64,000 nucleotides of DNA from Candidatus Leptovillus gracilis (GCA_016716065.1 JADJXA010000001.1:372001-436000); one strand, 5' to 3'. Counted from the first letter of the stretch, positions 51,083 through 60,340 are shown. The notes: a model not told the origin generated them from the sequence alone. Made by a program: numbers and translations.

Positions 51083-52369
51083 TTAACGCTTGAGGTTGGT
51101 GAAGGCAGCCAGTCCGGGATAGACGGCCGTATCGCCCAATTGGTCCTCAATACGCAGCAGTTGGTTGTACTTGGCAACCCGGTCGCTGCGCGCCGGCGCG
51201 CCGGTTTTGATCTGCCCGGCGTTCAAGCCCACCACCAGGTCGGCGATGGTGGCGTCTTCGGTTTCACCACTGCGATGGCTGACAACGGCCGTCCAGCCAT
51301 GCCGGTGTACCATATCAACCGCCTGAATAGATTCTGTCAGGGAGCCAATCTGGTTCACTTTGCAGAGCAAGCTGTTGGCTGCCTGGCGTTCCAGCGCCAT
51401 CTCAATGCGCTTGACATTGGTCACCAGCAAGTCGTCACCGACAATTTGGATGCGGCTGCCCAGTTTGAACATCATCAACTGCCACGCGTCCCAGTCATCC
51501 TCAGCCAGCCCATCTTCGATGGAAATGATGGGGTATTTATTGACCAGGTCCACGTAAAAGTCCACCATTTCCGCGCCGGTAAGCTGCTTGCCTTCCACTT
51601 TCATGTTGTACAGGCCATTTTCGTAAATCTCTGAAGCAGCCGGGTCCATAGCAAACATGATCTGTTCGCCCGGTTTGTAACCTGCTTTTTCGATGGCAGC
51701 CAACATCAGTTCAAACGGTTCGGCATTGTTCTTCACGCGGGGAGCAAAACCACCTTCGTCGCCAACAGTGGTTCCGTACCCTTTGCTGTCCAGTACCTTT
51801 TTTAAGCTCTGGTAGATTTCAGCGCACCAGCGGGCCGCTTCGGCAAAGGTGGGCGCGCCGACGGGCATGATCATGTATTCTTGCAGGTCGGTGGCCCCGG
51901 CGGCGTGTTTGCCGCCATTCATAATGTTCATCATGGGCACGGGCAGGGTGCGCGCGGAGACGCCGCCCAGGTAACGGTACAGGGGCAGGCCCACGCTGAT
52001 GGCCGCCGCTTTGGCGACGGCCAGAGAAACGCCCAAAATGGCGTTGGCTCCCAGGCGTTCTTTTTTCTCGGTCCCATCCAGAGTAATAAGCGCCTGGTCT
52101 ATGCCCACCTGATCGGTGGCGTCCCAACCAACAATGGCTTCGGCGATTTCTTCGTTGACGGACTGGACGGCTTGCAGCACGCCTTTACCGCCATAGCGGC
52201 TTTTGTCGCCGTCGCGTTTTTCCCAGGCTTCGTGAATGCCGGTGGATGCGCCGGAGGGCACAATGGCTGAACCGACGGAGCCATCGAACAGTAAAACTTC
52301 AACTTCTACAGTGGGGTTGCCGCGAGAATCCAGCACTTCACGGCCGTGAATTCCTTCAATATAGGTCAC
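51083..52369 (-). CDS. eno: Enolase
   Basis: 428 residues from GTG 52369, which has AAAGGAG eight bases upstream; an earlier GTG at 52378 overlaps that site. Enolase motifs: EVLDSRGNPTVEVEV, SGASTGIHEAWEKRD (loop with catalytic Ser), MNIMNGGKHA and TVGDEGGFAP; metal ligands in MDPAASE, ISIEDGLAEDDW and IVGDDLLVTN. It interconverts 2-phosphoglycerate and phosphoenolpyruvate. Monocistronic, with its own terminator. Confidence 0.97.
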   Translation of the reverse strand: MTYIEGIHGREVLDSRGNPTVEVEVLLFDGSVGSAIVPSGASTGIHEAWEKRDGDKSRYGGKGVLQAVQSVNEEIAEAIVGWDATDQVGIDQALITLDGTEKKERLGANAILGVSLAVAKAAAISVGLPLYRYLGGVSARTLPVPMMNIMNGGKHAAGATDLQEYMIMPVGAPTFAEAARWCAEIYQSLKKVLDSKGYGTTVGDEGGFAPRVKNNAEPFELMLAAIEKAGYKPGEQIMFAMDPAASEIYENGLYNMKVEGKQLTGAEMVDFYVDLVNKYPIISIEDGLAEDDWDAWQLMMFKLGSRIQIVGDDLLVTNVKRIEMALERQAANSLLCKVNQIGSLTESIQAVDMVHRHGWTAVVSHRSGETEDATIADLVVGLNAGQIKTGAPARSDRVAKYNQLLRIEDQLGDTAVYPGLAAFTNLKR

Positions 52370-52536
52370 AGGTATCACTCCTTTGCTAAAGCCTAAAGAT
52401 TCGGGAAAACCTTTAGCGTCTTGCGAAAACTATTTTTTTGACAATCGTTCAAGTTGAAAGACCACCCGCAACTATACCGAAGCCGTCCTGAAACCGCAAC
52501 CACAGGCGTCATGAGAAATACCTGTCATTTATCATG

Positions 52537-52854
52537 TTATCGGGCGATGGCTGGCAAAATCCACAATACAATCATGCCCGCCACAATCGTCCACAGCACA
52601 TTTTTGCTGCGCCAGGCGACGACGGCCGCGAACAGGCCAGCCAGCAGCCGCTCGTTGCCCAGAGAGATGTCTGGCGCGCCGCCGGGCATGAATAGTTCGG
52701 GGAAGATGATGGCGCAGAGTACGGCCGTTGGCACAAAACGCAGCGCCTGCCTGGCCGTTGCGCCAATCTCCATGCGCTCCAGCAGCAGCAGCGGCCCCAG
52801 CCGCAGCCCATAAGTCACAATCCCCATGCCGATAATCGCCAGCCAAATGTTCAT
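52537..52854 (-). CDS. azlD: AzlD family branched-chain amino acid transport protein
   Basis: 105 residues, four hydrophobic segments (about 3-20, 37-55, 67-84, 87-103); the segment TARQALRFVPTAVLCAIIFPELF is typical of AzlD. It is the small partner of AzlC in export or uptake of branched-chain amino acids and analogs. Its ATG overlaps the azlC stop (ATGA). Confidence 0.93.
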   Translation of the reverse strand: MNIWLAIIGMGIVTYGLRLGPLLLLERMEIGATARQALRFVPTAVLCAIIFPELFMPGGAPDISLGNERLLAGLFAAVVAWRSKNVLWTIVAGMIVLWILPAIAR

Positions 52855-53585
52855 AGATTTGCCTGCCTGCGGCGCTTACTCCGGTTCTCCAAGACCACGC
52901 CAATGCCAATGCCGGTCAGCGCGGCGGCCATGAGGCCCAATTTGTAGGGCAGGCTGTAGGCCAGCAGCGCCATCACACCAGCCGCCACCGCTGCTGCCAC
53001 AAACGGCCGTTCCTTTAACGCCGGCACAACAATGCCAATAAAGGTCAGCGCCAGGGTGAAATCCAACGACCAACTGGCCGGAACTTCCGCGCCCAAGAAA
53101 ATGCCAATGGCCGTGCTGAGCTGCCACGACGCCCATAATGTCAGCCCGGCTCCCAGAAAAAACCAGTGTTTGTGGACAACGGCTGTGTGGCGATTGGCGT
53201 AGTGGACGGCCGTTACCGCATACGCCTCATCCGTCAGCAAGTACGCCAGCAGCCAGCGCCAGCGGCGCGGCAGATGGCCCAAATCTGGGCTTAGGGCGGT
53301 GCTGTACAAGACGTGGCGCAGATTCACAACGGCCGTCGTCAACCACAATACCGACAGCGGTGCGGCCGCGCCCAACAACTGCGCCCCAATAAACTGAGCC
53401 GAGCCGGCAAACACAATCGCCGACATCGCCTGCGCCTGCCAGGCATTCAGCCCGGCCGCCAGGGCCAACACGCCATAAATCATGCCAAAAGGAATCACCC
53501 CCAGGGCGATGGGCAGTTCGGCGCGAACGCCGACCCACCATTGGGTCAGGCGCGGCCGCGTTTGTGATTGAGGTTGAGGCATCAT
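52851..53585 (-). CDS. azlC: AzlC family branched-chain amino acid transport protein
   Basis: 244 residues from the ATG-ATG at 53585 (a longer frame begins at 53654). Seven or eight hydrophobic segments; family motif GVIPFGMIYGVLALAAGL (about 30-47) and VFAGSAQFIGAQLLGAA (about 60-76), NLRHVLYSTALSP (about 88-100). Large partner of azlD. Divergent from the cation exchanger gene. Confidence 0.94.
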   Translation of the reverse strand: MMPQPQSQTRPRLTQWWVGVRAELPIALGVIPFGMIYGVLALAAGLNAWQAQAMSAIVFAGSAQFIGAQLLGAAAPLSVLWLTTAVVNLRHVLYSTALSPDLGHLPRRWRWLLAYLLTDEAYAVTAVHYANRHTAVVHKHWFFLGAGLTLWASWQLSTAIGIFLGAEVPASWSLDFTLALTFIGIVVPALKERPFVAAAVAAGVMALLAYSLPYKLGLMAAALTGIGIGVVLENRSKRRRQANL

Positions 53586-53711
53586 GCTAGAGATGGTAAT
53601 GGGGTCGCGGCAGAGAAGCAAATAGCCAGGAACAACAATTTTGCCGCAGGCCAATGGCGTCTATAATTAGGTGATTGGCCTGACGGGTCATATGGAGCAA
53701 TGAGGCTAGAA

Positions 53712-53736
53712 TTGTCAAATCTTAAAGATTTGACAA
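53712..53736. repeat. Perfect 11-bp hairpin upstream of the exchanger
   Basis: TTGTCAAATCT, three-base loop TAA, AGATTTGACAA. It resembles the word-like hairpins at 868 and 41334. It lies 27 bases before the ATG and could affect translation. Confidence 0.65.
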
Positions 53737-53762
53737 CTCTATTTTCAGGAGGAAGACCATAC

Positions 53763-54845
53763 ATGCAAGCATTGGAATCGCTTAAACATGGGTTGGGATT
53801 GGGCAATATTTTGCTCATATTGGCGTTGTTCATCCCGGCGGCTGTGGTATTGGAATTGACCCATGCCGATCCGGTAATGGTTTTTGTGGTAACGGCCGTT
53901 GGCGTTATCCCCCTGGCCGGTATGATCGGGCAGTCTACAGAGTCTCTGGCCGAAAAAGTGGGGCAGCGGTTAGGTGGCCTGCTCAACGCCACCCTGGGCA
54001 ACGCCGCCGAACTCATCATCTCCCTCGTCGCCCTGCGCGCCGGGTTGATCAATCTGGTTCTGGCCTCCATCACCGGCTCCATTTTGGGCAATTTGCTGTT
54101 GGTATTGGGCCTGTCTCTATTGGTCGGCGGCATCAAAAATGGCAAACAAACCTTCAACCGCTCCAACGCCGGCATAGACGCCACCCTGCTCATCCTGTCG
54201 GTTATTGCCCTGGGCATCCCGTCGTTGTTCAACTGGGCGTTGGAGCCAGACTTTGCCGCCGTTGAAGGATTGAGCCTGGGCGCTTCCACCGCCATGCTGG
54301 TGATGTATGGCCTGGTGGTACTCTATTCATTTACCTCGCAGCCCAACCACGACGACCCGGTCATACGTGAGGCCCACGCCCCATCCGGTTGGTCCACCAC
54401 CCACGCACTGGTCATTTTAACAGTCGCCGTCGCTCTGATTGTGGTACTCAGTGAAATTCTGGTGGGCGCGGTGGAGCATGTCACTGAACTGTTAGGCTGG
54501 AGCGAGTTTTTCATCGGCATCATCCTCATTCCGCTGATCGGCAACGCCGCCGAACATCTGGTGGCGGTGCAGGTAGCTATCAAAAACAAGATGGACCTGA
54601 GCCTGAGCATCGCCATCGGTTCCAGTTTGCAGATCGCCCTGTTTGTCGCTCCTCTGCTGGTGTTCCTGAGCTTGCTCATGGGCAACCCGATGCAGTTGGA
54701 GTTTACCCAATTTGAACTGGCAGCTGTAGCCGCCGCCGCGTTTATCGCCGCCTTTGTGTCGCTAGACGGGGAAAGCATCTGGCTGGAAGGGGCGATGCTG
54801 TTGATTGTGTACGTCATTTTGGGATTGGGTTTCTTTTTCCTGTAA
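53763..54845 (+). CDS. cax: Calcium/proton exchanger (CAX)
   Basis: 361 residues from ATG 53763 with AGGAGGAAG upstream. About ten membrane helices; both exchanger motifs present: GNAAELIISLVALRAGLINL (about 80-99) and GNAAEHLVAVQVAIKNKMDL (about 259-278), in which the Glu carry the cation, separated by the acidic loop SQPNHDDPVIREAH. It exports Ca2+ in exchange for protons. A histidine kinase gene starts 18 bases downstream. Confidence 0.95.
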   Translation: MQALESLKHGLGLGNILLILALFIPAAVVLELTHADPVMVFVVTAVGVIPLAGMIGQSTESLAEKVGQRLGGLLNATLGNAAELIISLVALRAGLINLVLASITGSILGNLLLVLGLSLLVGGIKNGKQTFNRSNAGIDATLLILSVIALGIPSLFNWALEPDFAAVEGLSLGASTAMLVMYGLVVLYSFTSQPNHDDPVIREAHAPSGWSTTHALVILTVAVALIVVLSEILVGAVEHVTELLGWSEFFIGIILIPLIGNAAEHLVAVQVAIKNKMDLSLSIAIGSSLQIALFVAPLLVFLSLLMGNPMQLEFTQFELAAVAAAAFIAAFVSLDGESIWLEGAMLLIVYVILGLGFFFL

Positions 54846-54863
54846 CGGCCGTCTCTCATCACC

Positions 54864-56357
54864 ATGAACACACCTTCCACGCGCGCCCGACTCTTTGGTT
54901 ACCTGGACAACCTGCGGCAAATGAGAACATGGGGTGTTCCCCAGGCGCAGGTAGACGAGGCCATCAACCGGGCCGAACTGCGTATCTTGCCATTTATCTA
55001 TGGCAGCATCACCTTCTTTTTTATCGCCTATCTCCTGATCCAGATCGTGTTTTTGCGCGAACCGGGGATGCCGGTGCTGGTGGCGGCCGGCCTGGCCAGC
55101 ACCCTGCTGCTGGCGGTGCTGTGGGCGCTGCTGGTGCAGAACAAGTTTTCACCCTGGCAGGCCGAAAAGTTAGCCGCCGTTTTGGCCTTCACCGTCCTGG
55201 TGAACATCCAACTCCGCTTTTACCTGACCCAAGACCCCAAACAGGCAGCCAACCTGGCCCTGTTTGTTTTTGGCGTCAGCGTCTTATTCCACGCCACGCG
55301 CTGGTACTTGTTCATGATGGCCCTGGCGTTTGCCGCGCTGGGCCAGGCGTTTCTCTTTTTTGTAGACGGGCAAGATTTCCGCTATTACCTGGTGGTGCTG
55401 TTGGCGGCGGCGGCCACCGGGTTGGTAGCCCACATAGGCCGCGTGCAGGCTTACCGGCGGGCGGAGATTTTGCGCATGTTGGGCGAGCAGCGCGAACAGG
55501 AGCTGCAGCGCCTCAACAGCGAAATCAAACAGTTTAATCAGCAGTTGGAGGCAATGGTCGCCGAGCGCACCCAGGCTTTGCAGGCCGCTTATACCCGCCT
55601 GGAACGGCTGGACAAGACCAAAACCGACTTCATCGCCATCGCTTCTCACGAACTTCTGACCCCCCTGACCATCATCAACTTAAATGCGCAGATGTTTATG
55701 CAGGATGAACAGGTGCGCCAAGATGAGGTCTATGCGCGCTGGTCGCAGGGCATTGATACCGGTGTGGTGCGGATGCAAGAAGTGGTAGATCGCATGTTGG
55801 ATGTGGCGAAGATAGACAGCCAGTCGTTGGATTTGCAGCCGGCGCCGCTGGACCTGCGCTTTTTGCTGCGCCAGACGGCCAATCGTTTTCGCGCCGCCCT
55901 GGCCGAACGCCACCTGAGCCTGGAATTTGCGCCCCTGGCGAATTTGCCAGAGGTGGAAGCCGACGCCGAGGCGATGCAGAAGGTGTTTTATCACCTGTTT
56001 ATGAACAGCATTAAGTATACACCAGACGGCGGGCAGATTTGGGTGGACGGCCGTTTCCTGCCACCATCTTCCGTAGAAATCACCATCGCCGACAGCGGCA
56101 TTGGCATTGCCCCGGATGTGCAGCCCTTTATCTTCGACAAGTTTTACCAGACCGGCGAAGTGATGCTGCACTCCTCCGGCAAGACCAAATTCAAGGGGGG
56201 CGGCTCTGGGCTGGGGCTGGCGATTGTCCGTGGGATTGTGGAGGCGCATCACGGCCGTGTCTGGGTAGAAAGCCCGGGCCTGGATGAAGCTGCCTGCCCT
56301 GGCAGCCGCTTCCACATCGTCTTACCGCGGCAGCAACCCAATACCACTGTGAATTGA
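54864..56357 (+). CDS. Membrane sensor histidine kinase
   Basis: 497 residues. Six hydrophobic segments (about 42-62, 68-92, 100-116, 128-145, 148-166, 173-192), a coiled coil (195-248), HisKA domain with phosphorylation site H262 in IASHELLTPLT, and HATPase_c domain (about 365-490) with the N-box MNSIKYTPDGG, the G1 box DSGIGI and G2 box GGGSGLGLAIVRG. The likely partner regulator is not adjacent; co-transcription with the calcium exchanger suggests, but does not prove, an ion or envelope signal. Confidence 0.94.
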   Translation: MNTPSTRARLFGYLDNLRQMRTWGVPQAQVDEAINRAELRILPFIYGSITFFFIAYLLIQIVFLREPGMPVLVAAGLASTLLLAVLWALLVQNKFSPWQAEKLAAVLAFTVLVNIQLRFYLTQDPKQAANLALFVFGVSVLFHATRWYLFMMALAFAALGQAFLFFVDGQDFRYYLVVLLAAAATGLVAHIGRVQAYRRAEILRMLGEQREQELQRLNSEIKQFNQQLEAMVAERTQALQAAYTRLERLDKTKTDFIAIASHELLTPLTIINLNAQMFMQDEQVRQDEVYARWSQGIDTGVVRMQEVVDRMLDVAKIDSQSLDLQPAPLDLRFLLRQTANRFRAALAERHLSLEFAPLANLPEVEADAEAMQKVFYHLFMNSIKYTPDGGQIWVDGRFLPPSSVEITIADSGIGIAPDVQPFIFDKFYQTGEVMLHSSGKTKFKGGGSGLGLAIVRGIVEAHHGRVWVESPGLDEAACPGSRFHIVLPRQQPNTTVN

Positions 56358-56404
56358 GTTGTGAAGTCTGGCGTTTGGGGGTTCACCCAATCCCCAATCC
56401 CGTT

Positions 56405-56995
56405 TCAAACCTTACGGCAGACCAGCACCCCCGTCCCAATCGGCACAATCAGCGCATCTACAAGCGGGTCGGCCAGCGCCCGATCCAGGATGGGCTGCAA
56501 CACAGCGCGATGGTTGATGGCGTTATCGGCCACCAGCAGGCCGCCACGCACCAGACGCGGCACAACTGCCTCGTAACAGTCGGCGTAAATATCTTTCTCC
56601 GCGTCCAAAAAGCAAAACCCAATCTGGCCCAACGCCGGTAAAAACTCACGCGCATCGCCCTGCACCAGTGTCACCACGTCTGCGACGCCCGCCTGGGCAA
56701 ACGTTGCCGTCGCCAGGGCGACCTTGGCCGACAGCACCTCAAACGTGGTGAGGCGGCGGCCTATTTCCCGGCAGGCCAGCGCCAGCCACAAAGTGGAATA
56801 ACCGGCGCTGGTCCCAATCTCGATCACCTCACCTTCCGGCGCTAACGCCGCCAGCAGCGCCAAAAATTGGCCCGTCTCCGGCGGAATTTGGCGCAGCCGT
56901 TCCAGGCGGGGCGTGCCATCATCGCGGTCACGCCTGTCAATCATCTCCAACTCGTGCATCCGCGCCAACATGGGTTCAGGAATGGTATGAAACAT
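56405..56995 (-). CDS. SAM-dependent O-methyltransferase
   Basis: 196 residues of the class I methyltransferase fold similar to catechol/caffeoyl-CoA O-methyltransferases: SAM motif EVIEIGTSAGYSTLWLAL (about 55-72), acid in TFEVLS (about 84), metal or substrate Asp in FLDAEKDIYADCY (about 128-140). Substrate unknown. Convergent with the histidine kinase gene. Confidence 0.9.
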   Translation of the reverse strand: MFHTIPEPMLARMHELEMIDRRDRDDGTPRLERLRQIPPETGQFLALLAALAPEGEVIEIGTSAGYSTLWLALACREIGRRLTTFEVLSAKVALATATFAQAGVADVVTLVQGDAREFLPALGQIGFCFLDAEKDIYADCYEAVVPRLVRGGLLVADNAINHRAVLQPILDRALADPLVDALIVPIGTGVLVCRKV

Positions 56996-57032
56996 GGCTG
57001 TCCTCTTAACTGTAGGCTGTTAGGATCCAGGC

Positions 57033-57057
57033 TAACGGATTACGGATTACGGATTGC
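57033..57057. repeat. Short tandem word
   Basis: ACGGATTACGGATTACGGATT: three and a half 7-bp units between two reverse-strand genes, like those at 60653 and 63896. Confidence 0.6.
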
Positions 57058-57061
57058 GCTG

Positions 57062-58201
57062 CTAACGCTCTTCCAACGGAACCCACTGCCGGTTCATCTC
57101 GCCGACGTACAACTCTTTGGGGCGGATAATACGGCCGTTTGCCATCTCCTCAAAACAGTGCCCCAACCAGCCGCCCACCCGGCCCACAGCAAAGGTTGGC
57201 GTGAAGAGGGCTGTGTCCAGACCCAGCCCATGCAGCAGCAGCGCGGTATAAAATTCGACGTTGGTTTGCAGATTGCGACCCGGTTTGTATTCGGCCAATA
57301 GGGTGACGGCCGTTTGTTCCACCGATTTTGCCATCTCATACAAAGCCATATCCCCATCCGCCTGATACAACGTTTCCGCCGCCGCCGCCAACACCTCGGC
57401 GCGTGGGTCGCGCACTTTGTAGACGCGGTGGCCGAAACCCATCAGCCGTTCACCCCGTTCAATCTTGGCCCGCAAATACACCTCTGCCCGGTCGGCCTGA
57501 GCAATCTCAAAAACCATATCCAACGCCGGGCCGGGCGCGCCGCCGTGCAGCGGCCCCTTTAGCGCCCCCACCGCCCCGGTAATCGCCGACACCAGATCGG
57601 ATTGGGTTGAAATGATGACCCGCGCCGTGAAAGCTGACACATTGAGGCCATGATCGCTGACGGTGTTGAGATAGGTTGTCATGCCGCGCGTCTGGGCAGG
57701 CGACGGCCGTTCCCCCTTCAGCATGTACAGGTAATTGGCGGCGTGGCCCAAATCGGCCGTCGGCGGGATGGGTTCCTGCCCCTGGAGCAGCCGCCAATAC
57801 GTGGCGACGATGGTGGGAAAGCGGGCTACCAGCGCCAGGGCTAACGTGTCCGTGTCTGTGGCGTCCAGGCCCAGGCTCAACGTACCGGCGGCCATGCGCA
57901 AGGCGTCCATCACTGGCGCGCCGGCCGGGGCGATGGTTTGCAGCAGGGTGAGGGTGGCGGGGGGTAACGGCCGTAAAGCCGCCAATTTCGCTTGCAAGTC
58001 GGCCAGTTCGTCTGCGCTGGGCAGCCGGTCATGCCATAACAAATAGACCACCTCTTCAAAGGTCGCCTGCCCGGCGATGTCGGCCAACGGATAGCCGCCA
58101 ATGAGCAGTTGGCCGATTTGCCCATTGACATAACTGCGGCGCGTCTCGGCGGCAATTACGCCTTCCAGACCCGGTTTGTACTCAGATTGTGCTTGCGTCA
58201 T
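57062..58201 (-). CDS. Citrate synthase family protein (no HTH)
   Basis: 379 residues from ATG 58201 (CTGGAG upstream; the long frame to 58246 lies in a repeat). Catalytic residues: H219 in LHGGAPG, H258 in GFGHRVYK; the third, normally Asp, is Glu316 in TNVEFYTALLL. It condenses oxaloacetate with acetyl-CoA or, in the methylcitrate branch, propionyl-CoA. Divergent, 513 bases away, is a second family member with an HTH. Confidence 0.9.
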   Translation of the reverse strand: MTQAQSEYKPGLEGVIAAETRRSYVNGQIGQLLIGGYPLADIAGQATFEEVVYLLWHDRLPSADELADLQAKLAALRPLPPATLTLLQTIAPAGAPVMDALRMAAGTLSLGLDATDTDTLALALVARFPTIVATYWRLLQGQEPIPPTADLGHAANYLYMLKGERPSPAQTRGMTTYLNTVSDHGLNVSAFTARVIISTQSDLVSAITGAVGALKGPLHGGAPGPALDMVFEIAQADRAEVYLRAKIERGERLMGFGHRVYKVRDPRAEVLAAAAETLYQADGDMALYEMAKSVEQTAVTLLAEYKPGRNLQTNVEFYTALLLHGLGLDTALFTPTFAVGRVGGWLGHCFEEMANGRIIRPKELYVGEMNRQWVPLEER

Positions 58202-58227
58202 GTTTTGCTCCAGAGAAGAATTTATTA

Positions 58228-58254
58228 CAAAGAAACAAAGGGACAAAGGGACAA
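58228..58254. repeat. ACAAAGGG tandem repeat in the leader of the reverse citrate synthase
   Basis: ACAAAGAA then three ACAAAGGG units. On the reverse strand this reads CCCTTTGT repeated and ends 26 bases before the ATG. It mirrors the TTCCTTTG array on the other side (58631-58686). Confidence 0.75.
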
Positions 58255-58382
58255 AGGGGCTAAGTTTAGATGAAGGTGATCATATAGGGTTGATTTTTGA
58301 ATGTCAATATTGATTGATTAATCAACTTATTATATATTACAATCAACCAAATGAGATACTTATTTTGGCATGGTTCATCGAG

Positions 58383-58423
58383 CGAAGCATCCCGTTTCAA
58401 ACAGAGGAGGGGGATGCTTCGGC
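58383..58423. repeat. GAAGCATCCC inverted repeat
   Basis: GCGAAGCATCCC and GGGATGCTTCGGC flank 14 bases; a relative is at 18041-18085 (GAAGCATCCC / GGATGCTTC). Dispersed repeat. Confidence 0.6.
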
Positions 58424-58540
58424 TTCGCTCAGCACAGGCTCTCAGCATGACGCGCTTTCTGGCCAAATTTGTAAAGCACCTATCGCCTGGAATGAACCAT
58501 GCCCTTATTTTTTTAGACGCTGTCAGCAATAATTCTATAT

Positions 58541-58600
58541 CGCGCAAAGACGCAGAGGCGCAGGGGTGTTTCTCTTTGCGTCTCTGCGCCTCTGCGCGAG
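58541..58600. repeat. Imperfect inverted repeat of CTCTGCG words
   Basis: GCGCAAAGACGCAGAGGCGC on the left faces TGCGTCTCTGCGCCTCTGCG on the right. A half-copy stands at about 12278-12299 before hppD. Confidence 0.65.
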
Positions 58601-58630
58601 TTTGATTATTTCCAATGATCTCTTTTATTG

Positions 58631-58686
58631 TTCCTTTGTTCCTTTGTTCCTTTGTTCCTTTGTTCCTTTGTTCCTTCGTTCCTTTG
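58631..58686. repeat. Seven TTCCTTTG units in the leader of the HTH-citrate synthase gene
   Basis: Exact 8-bp units, the sixth being TTCCTTCG. The array ends 28 bases before the ATG. It mirrors the array at 58228-58254, so both divergent citrate synthase leaders carry related arrays. Confidence 0.9.
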
Positions 58687-58714
58687 TATTAAATTCCCAT
58701 TCCCACCTATTATT

Positions 58715-59923
58715 ATGACCCAATCCACCTACCTGACCGCCCAAGAAGCCGCCCAACTGCTGGGCATCCAGGTTGCCACTTTGTATGCCTATGTCAGCCG
58801 AGGATTGATTCGCTCGGAAGGAGGCGACGGCCGTTCACGGGCGCGGCGCTATCTGGCGGCAGATGTGGCGGCCTTGCGGCAGCGCAAAGAACTGCGGCAC
58901 GACCCGGCCAAAGCGGCCGCCGCGGCGCTGCATTTTGGCGCGCCGGTGTTGGAATCAGCCATTACGTTGATTGACAACGGCCGTTTCTACTACCGCGGCC
59001 ACGACGCCATTAGACTGGCAGATGAACGGCCGTTGACCGATGTGACCGGGCTGATCTGGAGCGGCCGCCTGAACGCCGACTGGCTGACGACGGCTGTGTC
59101 GCCCTCACTGCCCCACCTGGACTTAACCGGACTGTCTCCCATCGAGGCGTTCCAGACCGTCTTGCCGCTGGCCGCCGCTCAGGACATGGCGGCCTACGAT
59201 TTATCGCCGACGGCCACAGCCCAAACTGGGGCGCGTATCTTACAGTTGTTGACGGCCGTCCTCACCAACCAACCAACCGACCAACCGATCCAATCCATCC
59301 CCGACCAGCTGCAACAAACCTTCGCTCCCCACCAACCCGCCGCCGCCGATTTGTTCAACGCCGCCCTCATCCTGTGCGCCGACCATGAGCTAAACGTCTC
59401 GTCGTTTACGGCGCGCTGCGTGGCCTCGGCCGGCTCCACACCCTACGCGGTGGTAATGGCCGGGTTGGCGGCGCTGCAAGGGACTAAACATGGCGGCCAC
59501 ACGGAGCGGGTAGAGGCACTTTTCCGCGAGGCTAGTACACCGGAACAAGCAGCAGCGACCATCACCAGCCGTCTACGGCGCGGGGAAGGCATCCCCGGCT
59601 TTGGGCATCCGTTGTACGCGGACGGCGATCCGCGTGGGCGGGCGCTGATAGATCGGGTGCGGGCGACGTGTGGGCAAGAAACGGCCGTCGCCTTGGCCGA
59701 AGCATTAGAAACGGCCGTGTGGCAAACAGTGGGATTGCGGCCAACGGTGGATTTTGGTCTGGTGGTCCTGGCGAGGGCATTGGATTTGCCGCCGGGCACG
59801 GCGCTGGCTTTATTTGCCTTGGGGCGGGTAGTTGGCTGGATTGGTCACGCGCTGGAGCAGTATCAGAATGGGCAAATTATTCGACCCCGGGCGCGTTATG
59901 TGGGTCCAGGTGTGTCTGGATGA
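58715..59923 (+). CDS. Citrate synthase family protein with N-terminal helix-turn-helix
   Basis: 402 residues from ATG 58715. Residues 1-60 are an excisionase/MerR-like helix-turn-helix (YLTAQEAAQLLGIQVATLYA), then a citrate synthase domain (about 75-400): H in TKHGGHTERV, H in GIPGFGHPLYADGDPRG and D in RPTVDFGLVVLAR. Such HTH-bearing family members occur in rhizobia and others; whether they are enzymes, sensors of citrate or acetyl-CoA, or both is not settled. The family partner without HTH is divergent. Confidence 0.9.
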   Translation: MTQSTYLTAQEAAQLLGIQVATLYAYVSRGLIRSEGGDGRSRARRYLAADVAALRQRKELRHDPAKAAAAALHFGAPVLESAITLIDNGRFYYRGHDAIRLADERPLTDVTGLIWSGRLNADWLTTAVSPSLPHLDLTGLSPIEAFQTVLPLAAAQDMAAYDLSPTATAQTGARILQLLTAVLTNQPTDQPIQSIPDQLQQTFAPHQPAAADLFNAALILCADHELNVSSFTARCVASAGSTPYAVVMAGLAALQGTKHGGHTERVEALFREASTPEQAAATITSRLRRGEGIPGFGHPLYADGDPRGRALIDRVRATCGQETAVALAEALETAVWQTVGLRPTVDFGLVVLARALDLPPGTALALFALGRVVGWIGHALEQYQNGQIIRPRARYVGPGVSG

Positions 59924-60206
59924 GGGTGGCGAGTTCGGTGACGGCCGTTCGCCACACCGCCTCGCCAATCCTCGGCCAGCGCCAACTACCCATCAAATTA
60001 CGCTCTGAGGCGAATTCCGAGAAATAATCGAGTGAAAATCCGATGTATTTCGGAATTCGCTTGAGGCATTTTCGCATTGAAGGCTTATTGATTATTCCGA
60101 AAATGCCTGACATGCCGATGAACCAGATAAATTCCTGGAGTCTGGGTTCTACTAACCTTTGATCATGACAGAAATCTTTCGTTAAAGGTAACTGGTAACA
60201 TCTCAA
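59877..60206 (-). other. Doubtful open frame over nested inverted repeats
   Basis: 109 codons; the last 45 (FASERNLMGSWRWPRIGEAVW and following TAVTELATLIQTHL) look like real coding sequence and contain an in-frame ACGGCCGT, but the first 65 lie in palindromic DNA. Its end overlaps the citrate synthase stop. Perhaps a decayed gene 3' end; no family recognised. Confidence 0.3.
60006..60108. repeat. Two nested inverted repeats
   Basis: GAGGCGAATTCCGAGAAATA with TATTTCGGAATTCGCTTGAG (imperfect), then AGGCATTTTCG with CGAAAATGCCT. They fill much of the spacer after the HTH-citrate synthase gene (59924-60816). Confidence 0.65.
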
Positions 60207-60318
60207 TAATCAGGCGGGCCTCCGGGAAGTTTGTTGCTACCGTCATCGTCGTCTTTAGCTCCAGGTGCAGTGGACAACCGGCGACGACCAGCGCTAAAGC
60301 GCCGGTCTATAAAACAAC

Positions 60319-60340
60319 GCCGGGTAAACCCGGCTTTTAT
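60319..60340 (+). terminator. Intrinsic terminator-like hairpin
   Basis: GCCGGG-TAAA-CCCGGC followed by TTTTAT. It is 395 bases after the HTH-citrate synthase stop. A shorter hairpin GGCGCTTTAGCGC-like precedes it. Confidence 0.6.

Noticed and set aside
53582..54295. 237-codon reverse frame antisense to the calcium exchanger
   Set aside because: It mirrors a GC-rich membrane protein gene with strong motifs on the other strand and has no own ribosome binding site.
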